7,205 nt of DNA, from positions 1 to 7,205 of the forward strand of contig QMZD01000083.1 in NCBI GenBank assembly GCA_003662985.1, read 5' to 3'. Made by a program: the position numbers and the translations under genes. The notes beneath the pieces are model-generated. The model did not search any database. It was not told where the DNA came from and saw nothing but the letters and a program-made list of their open reading frames with translations. Every line of letters begins with the position of its first letter. Position 1 is the stretch's first letter. Source of the DNA: Archaeoglobales archaeon (GTDB lineage: Archaea > Halobacteriota > Archaeoglobi > Archaeoglobales > Archaeoglobaceae). Positions 1 to 6,103 of this stretch are shown piece after piece.

Positions 1-48
1 ATCAGAAGACTAGGGCTGGAAGAGGTTGTATCTGAGATCCTCGGGTGA
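1..48 (+). CDS. C-terminal end of a probable ABC transporter ATP-binding protein (partial)
   Basis: Frame 1 is open from the first base and ends at TGA 46-48, giving the last 15 residues IRRLGLEEVVSEILG. The pattern 'Leu-Glu-Glu-Val-x-x-x-(Ile/Leu)-Leu-Gly' is how many ATPase subunits of ABC-2 type exporters end, and the next gene is exactly such a permease, starting 4 bases after this stop. The stop codon lies inside the permease's ribosome binding site, so the two are almost certainly co-transcribed and translationally coupled. No Walker or signature motif is inside the window, so the ATPase call rests on the short tail plus context. Start, promoter and substrate class cannot be seen. Confidence 0.6.
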   Translation: MRRLGLEEVVSEILG

Positions 49-50
49 TC
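44..50 (+). promoter_or_regulatory. Shine-Dalgarno site of the ABC permease (decides its start)
   Basis: GGTGATC is a perfect match to the complement of the archaeal 16S rRNA 3' end. It sits 2 bases before ATG 53 (4 bases if only the GGTGA core is counted) and includes the TGA stop of the upstream gene. This favours ATG 53 over an in-frame TTG at 26, which would lie inside the upstream gene, and over ATG 68, which has no such site. Confidence 0.65.
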
Positions 51-52
51 TA

Positions 53-1072
53 ATGGGTTTTACAGAAATGAAAGGGGTGTTTAGAAAGGAAATAAGGGAA
101 GCTAGAAGAGATGGAAGACTCTCTTTGATTCTGTTTGCTTCGATTTTGGTGTTATTGGTCGCATACCTATTTTCGTTCTCATCTCAACCAATCGTTGCAG
201 TTGTTGAGGAAGATGACAAGTTCTCTCAACTCTCATCTCTTTCGGAAGCTGTAGAGTTGAGATACTTTGTTGCAACGGAGAAAGAAGCGTTGGAGATGCT
301 GAGGAATGGAAAGGTCGCTGCGGTTGTATGCTTTAAAAGTCATGGTGTAGAGATATTCGCTGAAAACTCCTATACAGGTTTGGAAGCGGTGAAAGCTATC
401 TATTCCAAACTTTCCGAGAAGATCAAAACCACCTATATACCTTCAAAATCGAACTTATCGTATCTTCTTGTTCTCGGTGTAATCGGTCAAGGCACTGCCT
501 TGCTACTTGCCTCGACTGCCATTTCAAGGGAAAAGGAGGAAGGCACGTTAGAGATGCTTTTATCATCTAAGCTTCCAGTTTTTGATTTTATCTCGGCAAA
601 ATTCTTTGCGGTATCGATCCTCAGTATCATCATCGTCTCCATAGGGGCGGTAATTTTAATCCTCACGATCTCTCCCGTGTACCAGAATTACACGTACCTT
701 ACACGTGTTTATGCAGAAATTCTCCTTCTGGAATTCCTCGTTATAATGGCATCAGCCGGAGTAGGATTGATTTTTTCTGTGGCCCTATCAAGGGATGAAG
801 GAATTCTTGCAGCGATGATTTTTCTACTTGCGAACGTAATCCTCTCTTTTCATTCTTTTTATCCTTTTTATCTGGTTAAAAACATAGCAATTTTTTCATA
901 TTTTCTGCCTCTTTTACAGGTCAAAATCGCATTTGGTCTGGTTGAGATTGAGGGGGCAAACATTCTCTCCAATTTGCTTATGCTGATCTTATACACACTG
1001 ATTTCGATCCTGATAGCTCTCATCATTTTTAAGAAAAGAGAAAAGTCATTCGTTGGGGGTGTAAACCCATGA
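53..1072 (+). CDS. ABC-2 type transporter permease
   Basis: A 339-residue integral membrane protein. From ATG 53, membrane segments are visible at about residues 23-42, 137-157, 183-205, 223-244, 248-268 and 305-326, with a further hydrophobic stretch near 278-290. Between the first two lies a soluble loop of roughly 95 residues (43-135), as in the NatB/YhaP-like branch of ABC-2 permeases. After segment 2 comes ISREKEEGTLEMLLSSKLP (157-175), the cytoplasmic 'EEGTLE' coupling motif that is the best signature of this family. The tail is short and basic (KKREK). The protein should form the channel of an exporter powered by the upstream ATPase. Its last four bases (ATGA, 1069-1072) overlap the start of the next gene, a secreted domain protein likely to be its partner or substrate. 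The substrate cannot be deduced from sequence; drug, sodium, lipid-linked or surface-component export are all possible. Confidence 0.88.
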   Translation: MGFTEMKGVFRKEIREARRDGRLSLILFASILVLLVAYLFSFSSQPIVAVVEEDDKFSQLSSLSEAVELRYFVATEKEALEMLRNGKVAAVVCFKSHGVEIFAENSYTGLEAVKAIYSKLSEKIKTTYIPSKSNLSYLLVLGVIGQGTALLLASTAISREKEEGTLEMLLSSKLPVFDFISAKFFAVSILSIIIVSIGAVILILTISPVYQNYTYLTRVYAEILLLEFLVIMASAGVGLIFSVALSRDEGILAAMIFLLANVILSFHSFYPFYLVKNIAIFSYFLPLLQVKIAFGLVEIEGANILSNLLMLILYTLISILIALIIFKKREKSFVGGVNP

Positions 1073-2712
1073 AGCATGTGGGAAGGCCTTTAGTTACAGC
1101 AGTATTTTTGATTTTAATCTTGATTTTAATTACATCATCTGCCAGTGCCTATTCTGAAGAACCGATGGAACCGAATCTCGTTGCTGAGGTTATAGGCAGC
1201 AGAAGCATCTCTGGTATGGATACCGTTCAATTTGTGATCTCCAATTTAGGCCTCGATTTGGGAGCTGAGCGACATCATTGTGGGTATGCGGATGCATATA
1301 ACGTCACGATTTGGCTTGAAGGAAATAAGAGCATCAAGGTGATAACAAACAAAACCTTTTTTGAGAGAATTCCGCAGTCAAGTGTTTTCGAGATATCATT
1401 CCTCGTTTTAGCAAAGCCCAACGTTTCCGGAAGGGAGAATCTGATCCTTCACATGGAGTACTACAAGCTGAATTTTCTGAACTCAAACCAGAATTTAGGT
1501 CAAAATTTAACCCAAAACTCAACCCACTCAAATCAGAGCTTAGCTCAAAATTTAAATCAAACTTTGAATCAGAATCTAACCTTCAATTTCACTTTTGAGA
1601 AGGTCGAAAAGCAGGCAAGCTTCATGTTCAAAATTGTTCCACTCTCTTCACCAAAAATCAAAGCGATCATCAAAAAAGAAAGATTTTATGCCAGTGAAAT
1701 CAACAATCTACGAATTTACCTAACCAATGAAGGGGGACTGGCGAGAAACGTTACAGCCAAGCTAGCCTCTCAAAACCTCAGCGTATTTCCTGATTTTGCC
1801 ATCATTTCAGCGCTCCCTTCCGCAGCAACTGTTCCTGTAACCTTTCAGATTAAAAAGGAAACGGGAAACGCTGTCGTCAGTCTAAATCTTAGTTATGAGT
1901 ATTTTAATGGAACAGAATGGATTGTAGGAAAAGAACAGCAAAATCTTCTCTTAAAATTTGAAAACAGGAAGGATGAAATTCTTAGCATTCCAGATAAGCT
2001 CGAAGTGGAAAGAGGTGAGAAGGGAGACGTTTCTTTCTACGTCTTTAATCCCTATGAGTATCCAATCACCCTGAGCTTGGAATTGAAATCGGACTCTGGC
2101 ATCACTTTTAAACAGAAAAGAGTCTTCCTTAGGCTCATTCCCGGTGAAACTAAACTCTTGCCTTTGGATTTTGAGGTGGATGATAAAGCGAAATTTGAAA
2201 GAATTGGCGTTAAGATCGATGGAAGCATCACGATTCTTTCTCCGTATCCAAAAGACGAAAGGTTCAGTAGGATTTTGTGGGTGGAAATAAAACCTGAGCC
2301 GGAATTTGAGGTTAGGGCTGTTAATCCCATTTTCTCGGGAAAAGAAAACCAAATTCTGGAGATCTCAATAAAAAATACTGGAGAAACTGCTGAAAATATT
2401 CGTATAATCCTTAAACCGGCGATAGGAATTCCTTTAAAGCTTCATGACACCTTTATCGAGAAACTTGGGAGGGGTGAAGAGAAGATTGTGAAATTCAGGG
2501 TGGACGTTGGTGATTTACCCCCTCAAAACTATGCGATGGAAGCGTTAATGTTCTACAAAGATTTGCAAGGAGAGGAATTGAAGAAAGATATCGTTTTTAG
2601 CGTCAACGTTTTAGCTGGATCGTCTGAATTCGGGATAGAAAATGAACATGCTGAAATCCTTGGAATCTTGGTTGTGATTCTGATTCTTGCCTTCGTAGCT
2701 AGGCGAAAATAG
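1069..2712 (+). CDS. Secreted, membrane-anchored multi-domain beta-sandwich protein (COG1361/NEW3-CARDB-like)
   Basis: A 547-residue exported protein. Residues 1-27 form a signal peptide (basic start, Leu/Ile core, likely cut after ASA at 25-27). A single hydrophobic helix at about 528-543 followed by RRK should anchor the C-terminus, leaving residues 28-525 outside the cell. Three beta-rich repeats resemble NEW3/CARDB Ig-like domains: about 195-285, 303-410 and 413-515, the last two with the usual alternation 'ISIKNTGETAENIRI' and 'GRGEEKIVKFRVDV'. An N-terminal region (35-135) looks similar but more divergent. Residues 138-175 are an Asn/Gln/Leu/Thr-rich linker. Fourteen N-x-S/T sequons occur between residues 78 and 280 and none afterwards. 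One cysteine only (C71). The start is backed by GGGGGTG at 1055-1061 and the ATGA overlap with the permease. Proteins of this class are often encoded beside archaeal ABC-2 exporters; a role as accessory surface subunit is inference. An S-layer-like structural role is the alternative. Confidence 0.75.
   Translation: MKHVGRPLVTAVFLILILILITSSASAYSEEPMEPNLVAEVIGSRSISGMDTVQFVISNLGLDLGAERHHCGYADAYNVTIWLEGNKSIKVITNKTFFERIPQSSVFEISFLVLAKPNVSGRENLILHMEYYKLNFLNSNQNLGQNLTQNSTHSNQSLAQNLNQTLNQNLTFNFTFEKVEKQASFMFKIVPLSSPKIKAIIKKERFYASEINNLRIYLTNEGGLARNVTAKLASQNLSVFPDFAIISALPSAATVPVTFQIKKETGNAVVSLNLSYEYFNGTEWIVGKEQQNLLLKFENRKDEILSIPDKLEVERGEKGDVSFYVFNPYEYPITLSLELKSDSGITFKQKRVFLRLIPGETKLLPLDFEVDDKAKFERIGVKIDGSITILSPYPKDERFSRILWVEIKPEPEFEVRAVNPIFSGKENQILEISIKNTGETAENIRIILKPAIGIPLKLHDTFIEKLGRGEEKIVKFRVDVGDLPPQNYAMEALMFYKDLQGEELKKDIVFSVNVLAGSSEFGIENEHAEILGILVVILILAFVARRK
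1480..1569 (+). repeat. 45-base tandem duplication coding an Asn-rich, sequon-packed linker
   Basis: Two adjacent 45-base units (1480-1524 and 1525-1569) match at 33 of 45 bases by direct comparison; the core TTAG(G/C)TCAAAATTTAA matches at 15 of 16. They encode residues 138-152 (NSNQNLGQNLTQNST) and 153-167 (HSNQSLAQNLNQTLN), 8 of 15 identical. The similar run QNLTFNFTF follows. Unit length is a multiple of three, so the frame is kept. The stretch holds sequons at N146, N150, N155, N163, N169 and N173. Confidence 0.75.
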
Positions 2713-2742
2713 TGTGGGGAGTGTAAAAGGACGTTAAGAGAC

Positions 2743-2775
2743 AAAAATAAGGAGAATCAAAAATCAAGTCAAAAA
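2743..2775 (-). terminator. Probable multi-T-tract terminator of argC
   Basis: Reading the minus strand beyond the argC stop, three T5 runs occur within 33 bases (2775-2771, 2763-2759, 2747-2743), with no clear hairpin. Archaeal RNA polymerase is known to terminate at clustered oligo-T without a stem-loop, so this is a reasonable terminator. The plus strand has no comparable T-rich stretch right after the secreted-protein gene that ends at 2712. Confidence 0.5.
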
Positions 2776-2780
2776 TCAAG
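2757..2780. repeat. Perfect 12-base tandem duplication across the argC stop codon
   Basis: TCAAAAATCAAG occurs twice with no gap (2757-2768 and 2769-2780). On the minus strand each copy reads CTTGATTTTTGA. The copy nearer argC supplies the end of its last codon, its TGA stop and a T5 tract; the second repeats the same TGA and T5. Confidence 0.85.
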
Positions 2781-3786
2781 GGAACAGGGGCGGGAAGTCT
2801 AGACCCCTGGCTTCATCCAGACCAAACATGACGTTCATGTTCTGAATTGCCTGTCCGCTCGCACCCTTAACGAGGTTATCTATCGCAGATGAAACGACGA
2901 TCCTATCCTCTCCGGGAAAGATTGCGATGTCACAGAAGTTGCTCCCTCTGACATAGCTGAGCCGTATCGTCTCCTGAAATCTGATGAAATAGCATCCTGA
3001 GTAGAATTTCTCATAGATCTCCCTGATCTCCTTTTCCTCCAGTTCGCCCCTCAAAAAGATGTGGGCGTTCGTTAGAATTCCTCTTGAGCCAGGAAACACC
3101 TGGGGTGTGAAGGAAACCTTAACTTCCCCTTGTAGCTTTCCCAGCTCTTGAACCATCTCCCAGTAATGCCTGTGATTCGTTACCTTGTAGGGTACGATCG
3201 CCTCATGCAAATTCGGATAGTGGGTGAACTCGCTAACAGAAGCTCCTGCACCGCTTATACCACTCTTCGAGTCGAATATGACTTTCTCAATCAGCTCTTC
3301 GGCAGCAAGAGGAGCGGCTGCGAGAATGGTACCGGTCGGATAACAACCCGGGTTTGCGACGAGTTCAGCTTTTCTAAGCTCTTCTCTGTAAAGCTCAGTC
3401 AGTCCGTAAACAGGCTTCGCATCTATGTCGAAACCGATATGTTCTTTTTGGTATACCTCCTCATACGTTTCCTTATCCAGTCTGTAGTCTGCAGAGATAT
3501 CTATAACCTTAATTCCAACTTCAAGGAATTTTGGAGCAAACTTCATCGCTTCTCCATGGGGTACGGCCAAAAATACAGCCTTACATCCATCGAAATACTT
3601 AAGCTCAGGGTTGACGAACTTCAAATTGTAAAAACCCTTCAAAAAGCTGTGGAGCTTCCATATCTCTTTTCCTTCATGCTTTCTGCTCGTAACAGTTTTT
3701 ACCTCGACCTCTGGATGAAAGCAAAGCAATCTCAATAGTTCAGAGCCGGTATATCCGCTCCCTCCAACGATTCCAATCTCAATCAT
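2776..3786 (-). CDS. argC: N-acetyl-gamma-glutamyl-phosphate reductase (ArgC)
   Basis: A 336-residue cytoplasmic enzyme of arginine biosynthesis that reduces N-acetyl-glutamyl-5-phosphate to the semialdehyde with NADPH; the length is normal for the family. Numbering from ATG 3786: the NADP-binding loop GGSGYTG is at 8-14, the family active-site signature ANPGCYPTG has its catalytic Cys at 148, TNHRHYWE carries the conserved His residues, and NLVKGASGQAIQNMNVMFG near the C-terminus is a strong ArgC signature. The start is set at 3786 because GGGTG lies just upstream and because the only earlier in-frame ATG (3819) lies in the TATA box. Some archaea use a related enzyme (LysY) for lysine or for both pathways; sequence alone cannot fully exclude dual use, but no LysW-pathway gene is nearby. 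It stands without other arg genes, 56 bases after the acyl-CoA synthetase. Confidence 0.95.
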   Translation of the reverse strand: MIEIGIVGGSGYTGSELLRLLCFHPEVEVKTVTSRKHEGKEIWKLHSFLKGFYNLKFVNPELKYFDGCKAVFLAVPHGEAMKFAPKFLEVGIKVIDISADYRLDKETYEEVYQKEHIGFDIDAKPVYGLTELYREELRKAELVANPGCYPTGTILAAAPLAAEELIEKVIFDSKSGISGAGASVSEFTHYPNLHEAIVPYKVTNHRHYWEMVQELGKLQGEVKVSFTPQVFPGSRGILTNAHIFLRGELEEKEIREIYEKFYSGCYFIRFQETIRLSYVRGSNFCDIAIFPGEDRIVVSSAIDNLVKGASGQAIQNMNVMFGLDEARGLDFPPLFP

Positions 3787-3816
3787 CCCCACACCCGAAA
3801 AGAATTTGGTAGTTTG

Positions 3817-3832
3817 CATTTAAAGGTTCTCT
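3817..3832 (-). promoter_or_regulatory. argC promoter (TATA box with purine-rich BRE-like stretch)
   Basis: On the minus strand GAGAACC is followed by TTTAAATG; the TTTAAA core is at 3824-3819. A start about 26 bases downstream falls near 3795, at the GGGTG site, leaving a leader of roughly 10 bases before ATG 3786. This means argC can be transcribed independently of the upstream synthetase gene, although no T-rich terminator separates the two. Confidence 0.55.
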
Positions 3833-3842
3833 TTCTTCTCCC

Positions 3843-5933
3843 TCAAATCTTCAGTTCTTCAAGTTTCTTTTCGAGTTTATTTGAATACTTTACGATCTTG
3901 GAAAGAATCCTTATCGTTGTAACTATGTCGGGGAAAACGGGAAATCCGTGCCTTTCGTACTCGTTTTTCAGCTCAAAAACCGCGTTCCTTTCCCCCTCAA
4001 TGAAAAAGTAAATGGGCTTGTCGTAGCTTTTTATCATTTCAGGGGGCTTGTAGTGAGGATACATCTTTCCTACCGCCCATGTTCCTACCACAACACAATC
4101 GAAGTTGTCATCTTCCAAAACTGCTTGGATGGACGTGTTGTACGCCGCGTCAACTCCGAAGAACTCGATCGAGGGCCAGATGTCGAAAGGATTGCCAACT
4201 CTATGCCATTCCGGCGTAACTGCACGAATTCTCTCCAAACTCTCGGTCGAGAATTCTGGGAGGGATAACCCACCGAGATATGCCTCATCAGCCCCCTGAA
4301 CGCATCCAGAGCCGACATAGTGCAGAATTGCCACTCTGTTTCCCTTTGGTAAGGGTTGGAGGTATACGCCTTTGAGAACTTCTAGCATTTCTTCATAGCT
4401 AAAGACCCTTATGAGGTTTAGTTGCCTGCAGATGGCGTTGAATATCCTGTCATCTCCAGCAAGGGATGCCGAATGGCTTAGAGCCATCTTCTTCCCAAAA
4501 TCGGTTATACCCGATTTAAAGACTACAAGCGGTTTTTTTAAGCTCAATGCCTTTCTTGCGACTCTAACGAATTCCTTTCCGTCCTTGAAGCCTTCCGCGT
4601 AGATTCCAACGACTTTGGTTTTCTTATCTTCAAGCATGAATTCGAGAATTTCATGATCTTGGACATCGCATTTGTTCCCGAGTCCGGCAATTTTGCTAAA
4701 TCCAACCGACGGATGGCTTGAGGCGATGTGATTCATCAGGATACCTAGGAAAAGACCTGTTTGGGCTATAATTCCTATTCCACCTTCTTTAATCTCTTCA
4801 AGAATTGCAAAGGAGGATGTAAATCCCGTTTCAGGGTTCATAATTCCTGTGGTGTTGGGGCCAATTATCCTCATCCCGTATTTCTTTGCAACCTCAAGAA
4901 TCTGATCTTCGAGTTTTGCACCCTCTTCGCTCTCTTCCCTAAAGCCGGAGCTGATGATGACTGCATTCTTCACACCTCTCTTGCCGCATTTGAGGATTAT
5001 TTCCGGCACCAAACTGGCTGGAGTCGCTACAACTGCGACATCGGGGATTTCAGGAAGCTCGTCTACCGATCTGTAGATTCTAATTCCAAAGATCTCATCG
5101 CCCTGAAGGCTTACTGGATAAATTCTCCCCTTGAATTTAAGATTTACAAGGTTATACAGAATTACAAAGGCGGCCTTTCCCATTTTGTAAGATCCAAAAA
5201 CTGCAACCGAATCGGGATAAAAGAACTTATGAATTCCTCCCCTTCTAACTTCTTTATCCCCTCTCTTGGAATCTAAAACAATCCGGGCATCAACGACTGA
5301 GTAGCCATCCTCATAAACGAAGACGGGATTAAGATCCATTTCGGATATCTGGGGTTTTTCTTCTACGAGTTTGGCAATCCTTTTTATGAGATCTACAACG
5401 CTCTCAACATCTCCTTTAATACCTCTGAATCCCTTGAGGAGTTTGTAGACCTTGACATCTTCTACCATTTCTCTGATCTCTTCATCACTTGCTGGAAGGA
5501 CGCAGAATGAAACGTCCTTGTAGAGCTCAACCAACTCTCCTCCCGCCCCGAACATTATCGCATGCCCGAACTGCTCGTCGTAACTTACTCCAACGATTAC
5601 TTCGATCCCTCTCTCAAGCATCTTCTGGATTGTTACTCCTTCAGCTTCTGGAATCGAGCTAAGCTTTTTAAACGCATTTACAAGCTCATTTTCATCTTTA
5701 ATATTGAGTATGACCCCGCCAACGTCAGATTTGTGAGAAATCTTTCTGGAAGCTACTTTCAATACCACTGGATACCCGAGTTCCTTTGCAGCCTTAATAG
5801 CCTCCTCCTCACTTTTCACGAAAAAAGTCGGGTTTACGAAAATTCCATACGATCCCAAGAGATTTTTTGATTCGTGTTCCATTAAAAGTCTAGGTGACTT
5901 TGACCCCATCTTCGATCCCATCTCTGATCCCAT
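3843..5933 (-). CDS. ADP-forming acyl-CoA synthetase, fused beta-alpha (acetate--CoA ligase family)
   Basis: A 696-residue fusion that should interconvert acyl-CoA + ADP + phosphate and acid + CoA + ATP. Residues 15-225 form the ATP-grasp (beta) half: LLGSYGIF, GYPVVLKVAS, SHKSDVGGV (66-74, with H67, the likely second phospho-acceptor), GAGGELVELYKD, and the metal-binding SEMDLNPV (197-204). Residues 236-696 form the alpha half: CoA-binding Rossmann domain (FYPDSVAVFG at 238-247, YPVSLQGDEIFG), ligase domain with AGLGNKCDV, and LSHSASLAG (485-493) where H487 matches the phospho-histidine. The fusion order is the reverse of the alpha-beta order of several characterised fused enzymes. Oddities: GPNTTG (358-363) replaces the usual GPNC-x-G; LHYVGSGC (537-544) replaces the usual Gly-rich TNAGGPG-like loop; NPFDIWP (581-587) replaces NPVD-x-x-G. 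The acid substrate is unknown. The start at 5933 is backed by GGTGAT and a TATA box. Confidence 0.87.
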   Translation of the reverse strand: MGSEMGSKMGSKSPRLLMEHESKNLLGSYGIFVNPTFFVKSEEEAIKAAKELGYPVVLKVASRKISHKSDVGGVILNIKDENELVNAFKKLSSIPEAEGVTIQKMLERGIEVIVGVSYDEQFGHAIMFGAGGELVELYKDVSFCVLPASDEEIREMVEDVKVYKLLKGFRGIKGDVESVVDLIKRIAKLVEEKPQISEMDLNPVFVYEDGYSVVDARIVLDSKRGDKEVRRGGIHKFFYPDSVAVFGSYKMGKAAFVILYNLVNLKFKGRIYPVSLQGDEIFGIRIYRSVDELPEIPDVAVVATPASLVPEIILKCGKRGVKNAVIISSGFREESEEGAKLEDQILEVAKKYGMRIIGPNTTGIMNPETGFTSSFAILEEIKEGGIGIIAQTGLFLGILMNHIASSHPSVGFSKIAGLGNKCDVQDHEILEFMLEDKKTKVVGIYAEGFKDGKEFVRVARKALSLKKPLVVFKSGITDFGKKMALSHSASLAGDDRIFNAICRQLNLIRVFSYEEMLEVLKGVYLQPLPKGNRVAILHYVGSGCVQGADEAYLGGLSLPEFSTESLERIRAVTPEWHRVGNPFDIWPSIEFFGVDAAYNTSIQAVLEDDNFDCVVVGTWAVGKMYPHYKPPEMIKSYDKPIYFFIEGERNAVFELKNEYERHGFPVFPDIVTTIRILSKIVKYSNKLEKKLEELKI
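5898..5933 (-). repeat. Three 12-base tandem units forming the first codons of the synthetase
   Basis: Minus-strand units ATGGGATCAGAG, ATGGGATCGAAG and ATGGGGTCAAAG (5933-5922, 5921-5910, 5909-5898) each match the others at 10 of 12 bases. They encode MGSE-MGSK-MGSK, so three in-frame ATGs lie 12 bases apart. Family homology begins only after them, near residue 14. Confidence 0.8.
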
Positions 5934-5980
5934 TTAATCACCAAAGGATTTTTTGCCCTAGAAATTAAATAGCTTTCGAA
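5934..5980 (-). promoter_or_regulatory. Promoter and Shine-Dalgarno site of the acyl-CoA synthetase
   Basis: On the minus strand CGAAAGC (BRE-like) precedes TATTTAA (5971-5965). A start about 26 bases downstream falls near 5942, where the transcript would begin GGTGATTAA followed by ATG 5933. The ribosome binding site would thus be at the extreme 5' end, as for argC. An 8-base palindrome TTTCGAAA (5974-5981) overlaps the BRE-like part. Confidence 0.5.
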
Positions 5981-6067
5981 AACTCTTTCTGATTTCAGCA
6001 AGTAATTGATAGATTTGTTTCTGATTTTTTGTATAGTATTACAATTCCATTTCAAATTACAAGAAGT

Positions 6068-6081
6068 GAAAAAGTTATATC
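6068..6081 (+). promoter_or_regulatory. Thioesterase promoter, probably giving a leaderless transcript
   Basis: GAAAAAG (BRE-like) followed by TTATATC has its centre near 6077-6078. About 26 bases on is 6104, the A of the start codon. The nearest Shine-Dalgarno-like string, GGTGG at 6082-6086, is 17 bases from the ATG and would not be in such a transcript. The rest of the 170-base divergent region (5934-6103) is AT-rich and shows no gene. Confidence 0.5.
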
Positions 6082-6103
6082 GGTGGAATCCGATTAATCT
6101 CTA

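Noticed and set aside
26..52. TTG at 26 as the permease start, adding nine residues
   Set aside because: It lies inside the upstream gene and has no ribosome binding site, whereas ATG 53 directly follows GGTGATC.
1480..1593. Asn-rich repeat as a CRISPR-like or mobile repeat
   Set aside because: The units are adjacent without spacers, imperfect, multiples of three and in frame inside a secreted protein gene, so they are a coding repeat.
1951..2352. Open frame of 133 codons on the minus strand inside the surface protein gene
   Set aside because: Antisense to Ig-like domain coding sequence, with no start signal or domain of its own.
3148..3738. Open frame of 196 codons on the plus strand inside argC
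   Set aside because: It is antisense to a confidently identified enzyme, its translation shows no recognisable domain, and no promoter or ribosome site was evident.
3787..3819. ATG at 3819 as the argC start, adding 11 residues
   Set aside because: It lies in the TTTAAATG promoter box; the predicted transcript starts downstream of it, and ArgC homology begins at the Met encoded at 3786.
4761..5276. Open frame of 171 codons on the plus strand inside the synthetase
   Set aside because: Antisense shadow of a conserved coding region with no recognisable family features.
5974..5981. TTTCGAAA palindrome as an operator
   Set aside because: Only eight bases, not extended by flanking symmetry, and expected by chance in AT-rich DNA; mentioned only with the overlapping promoter.
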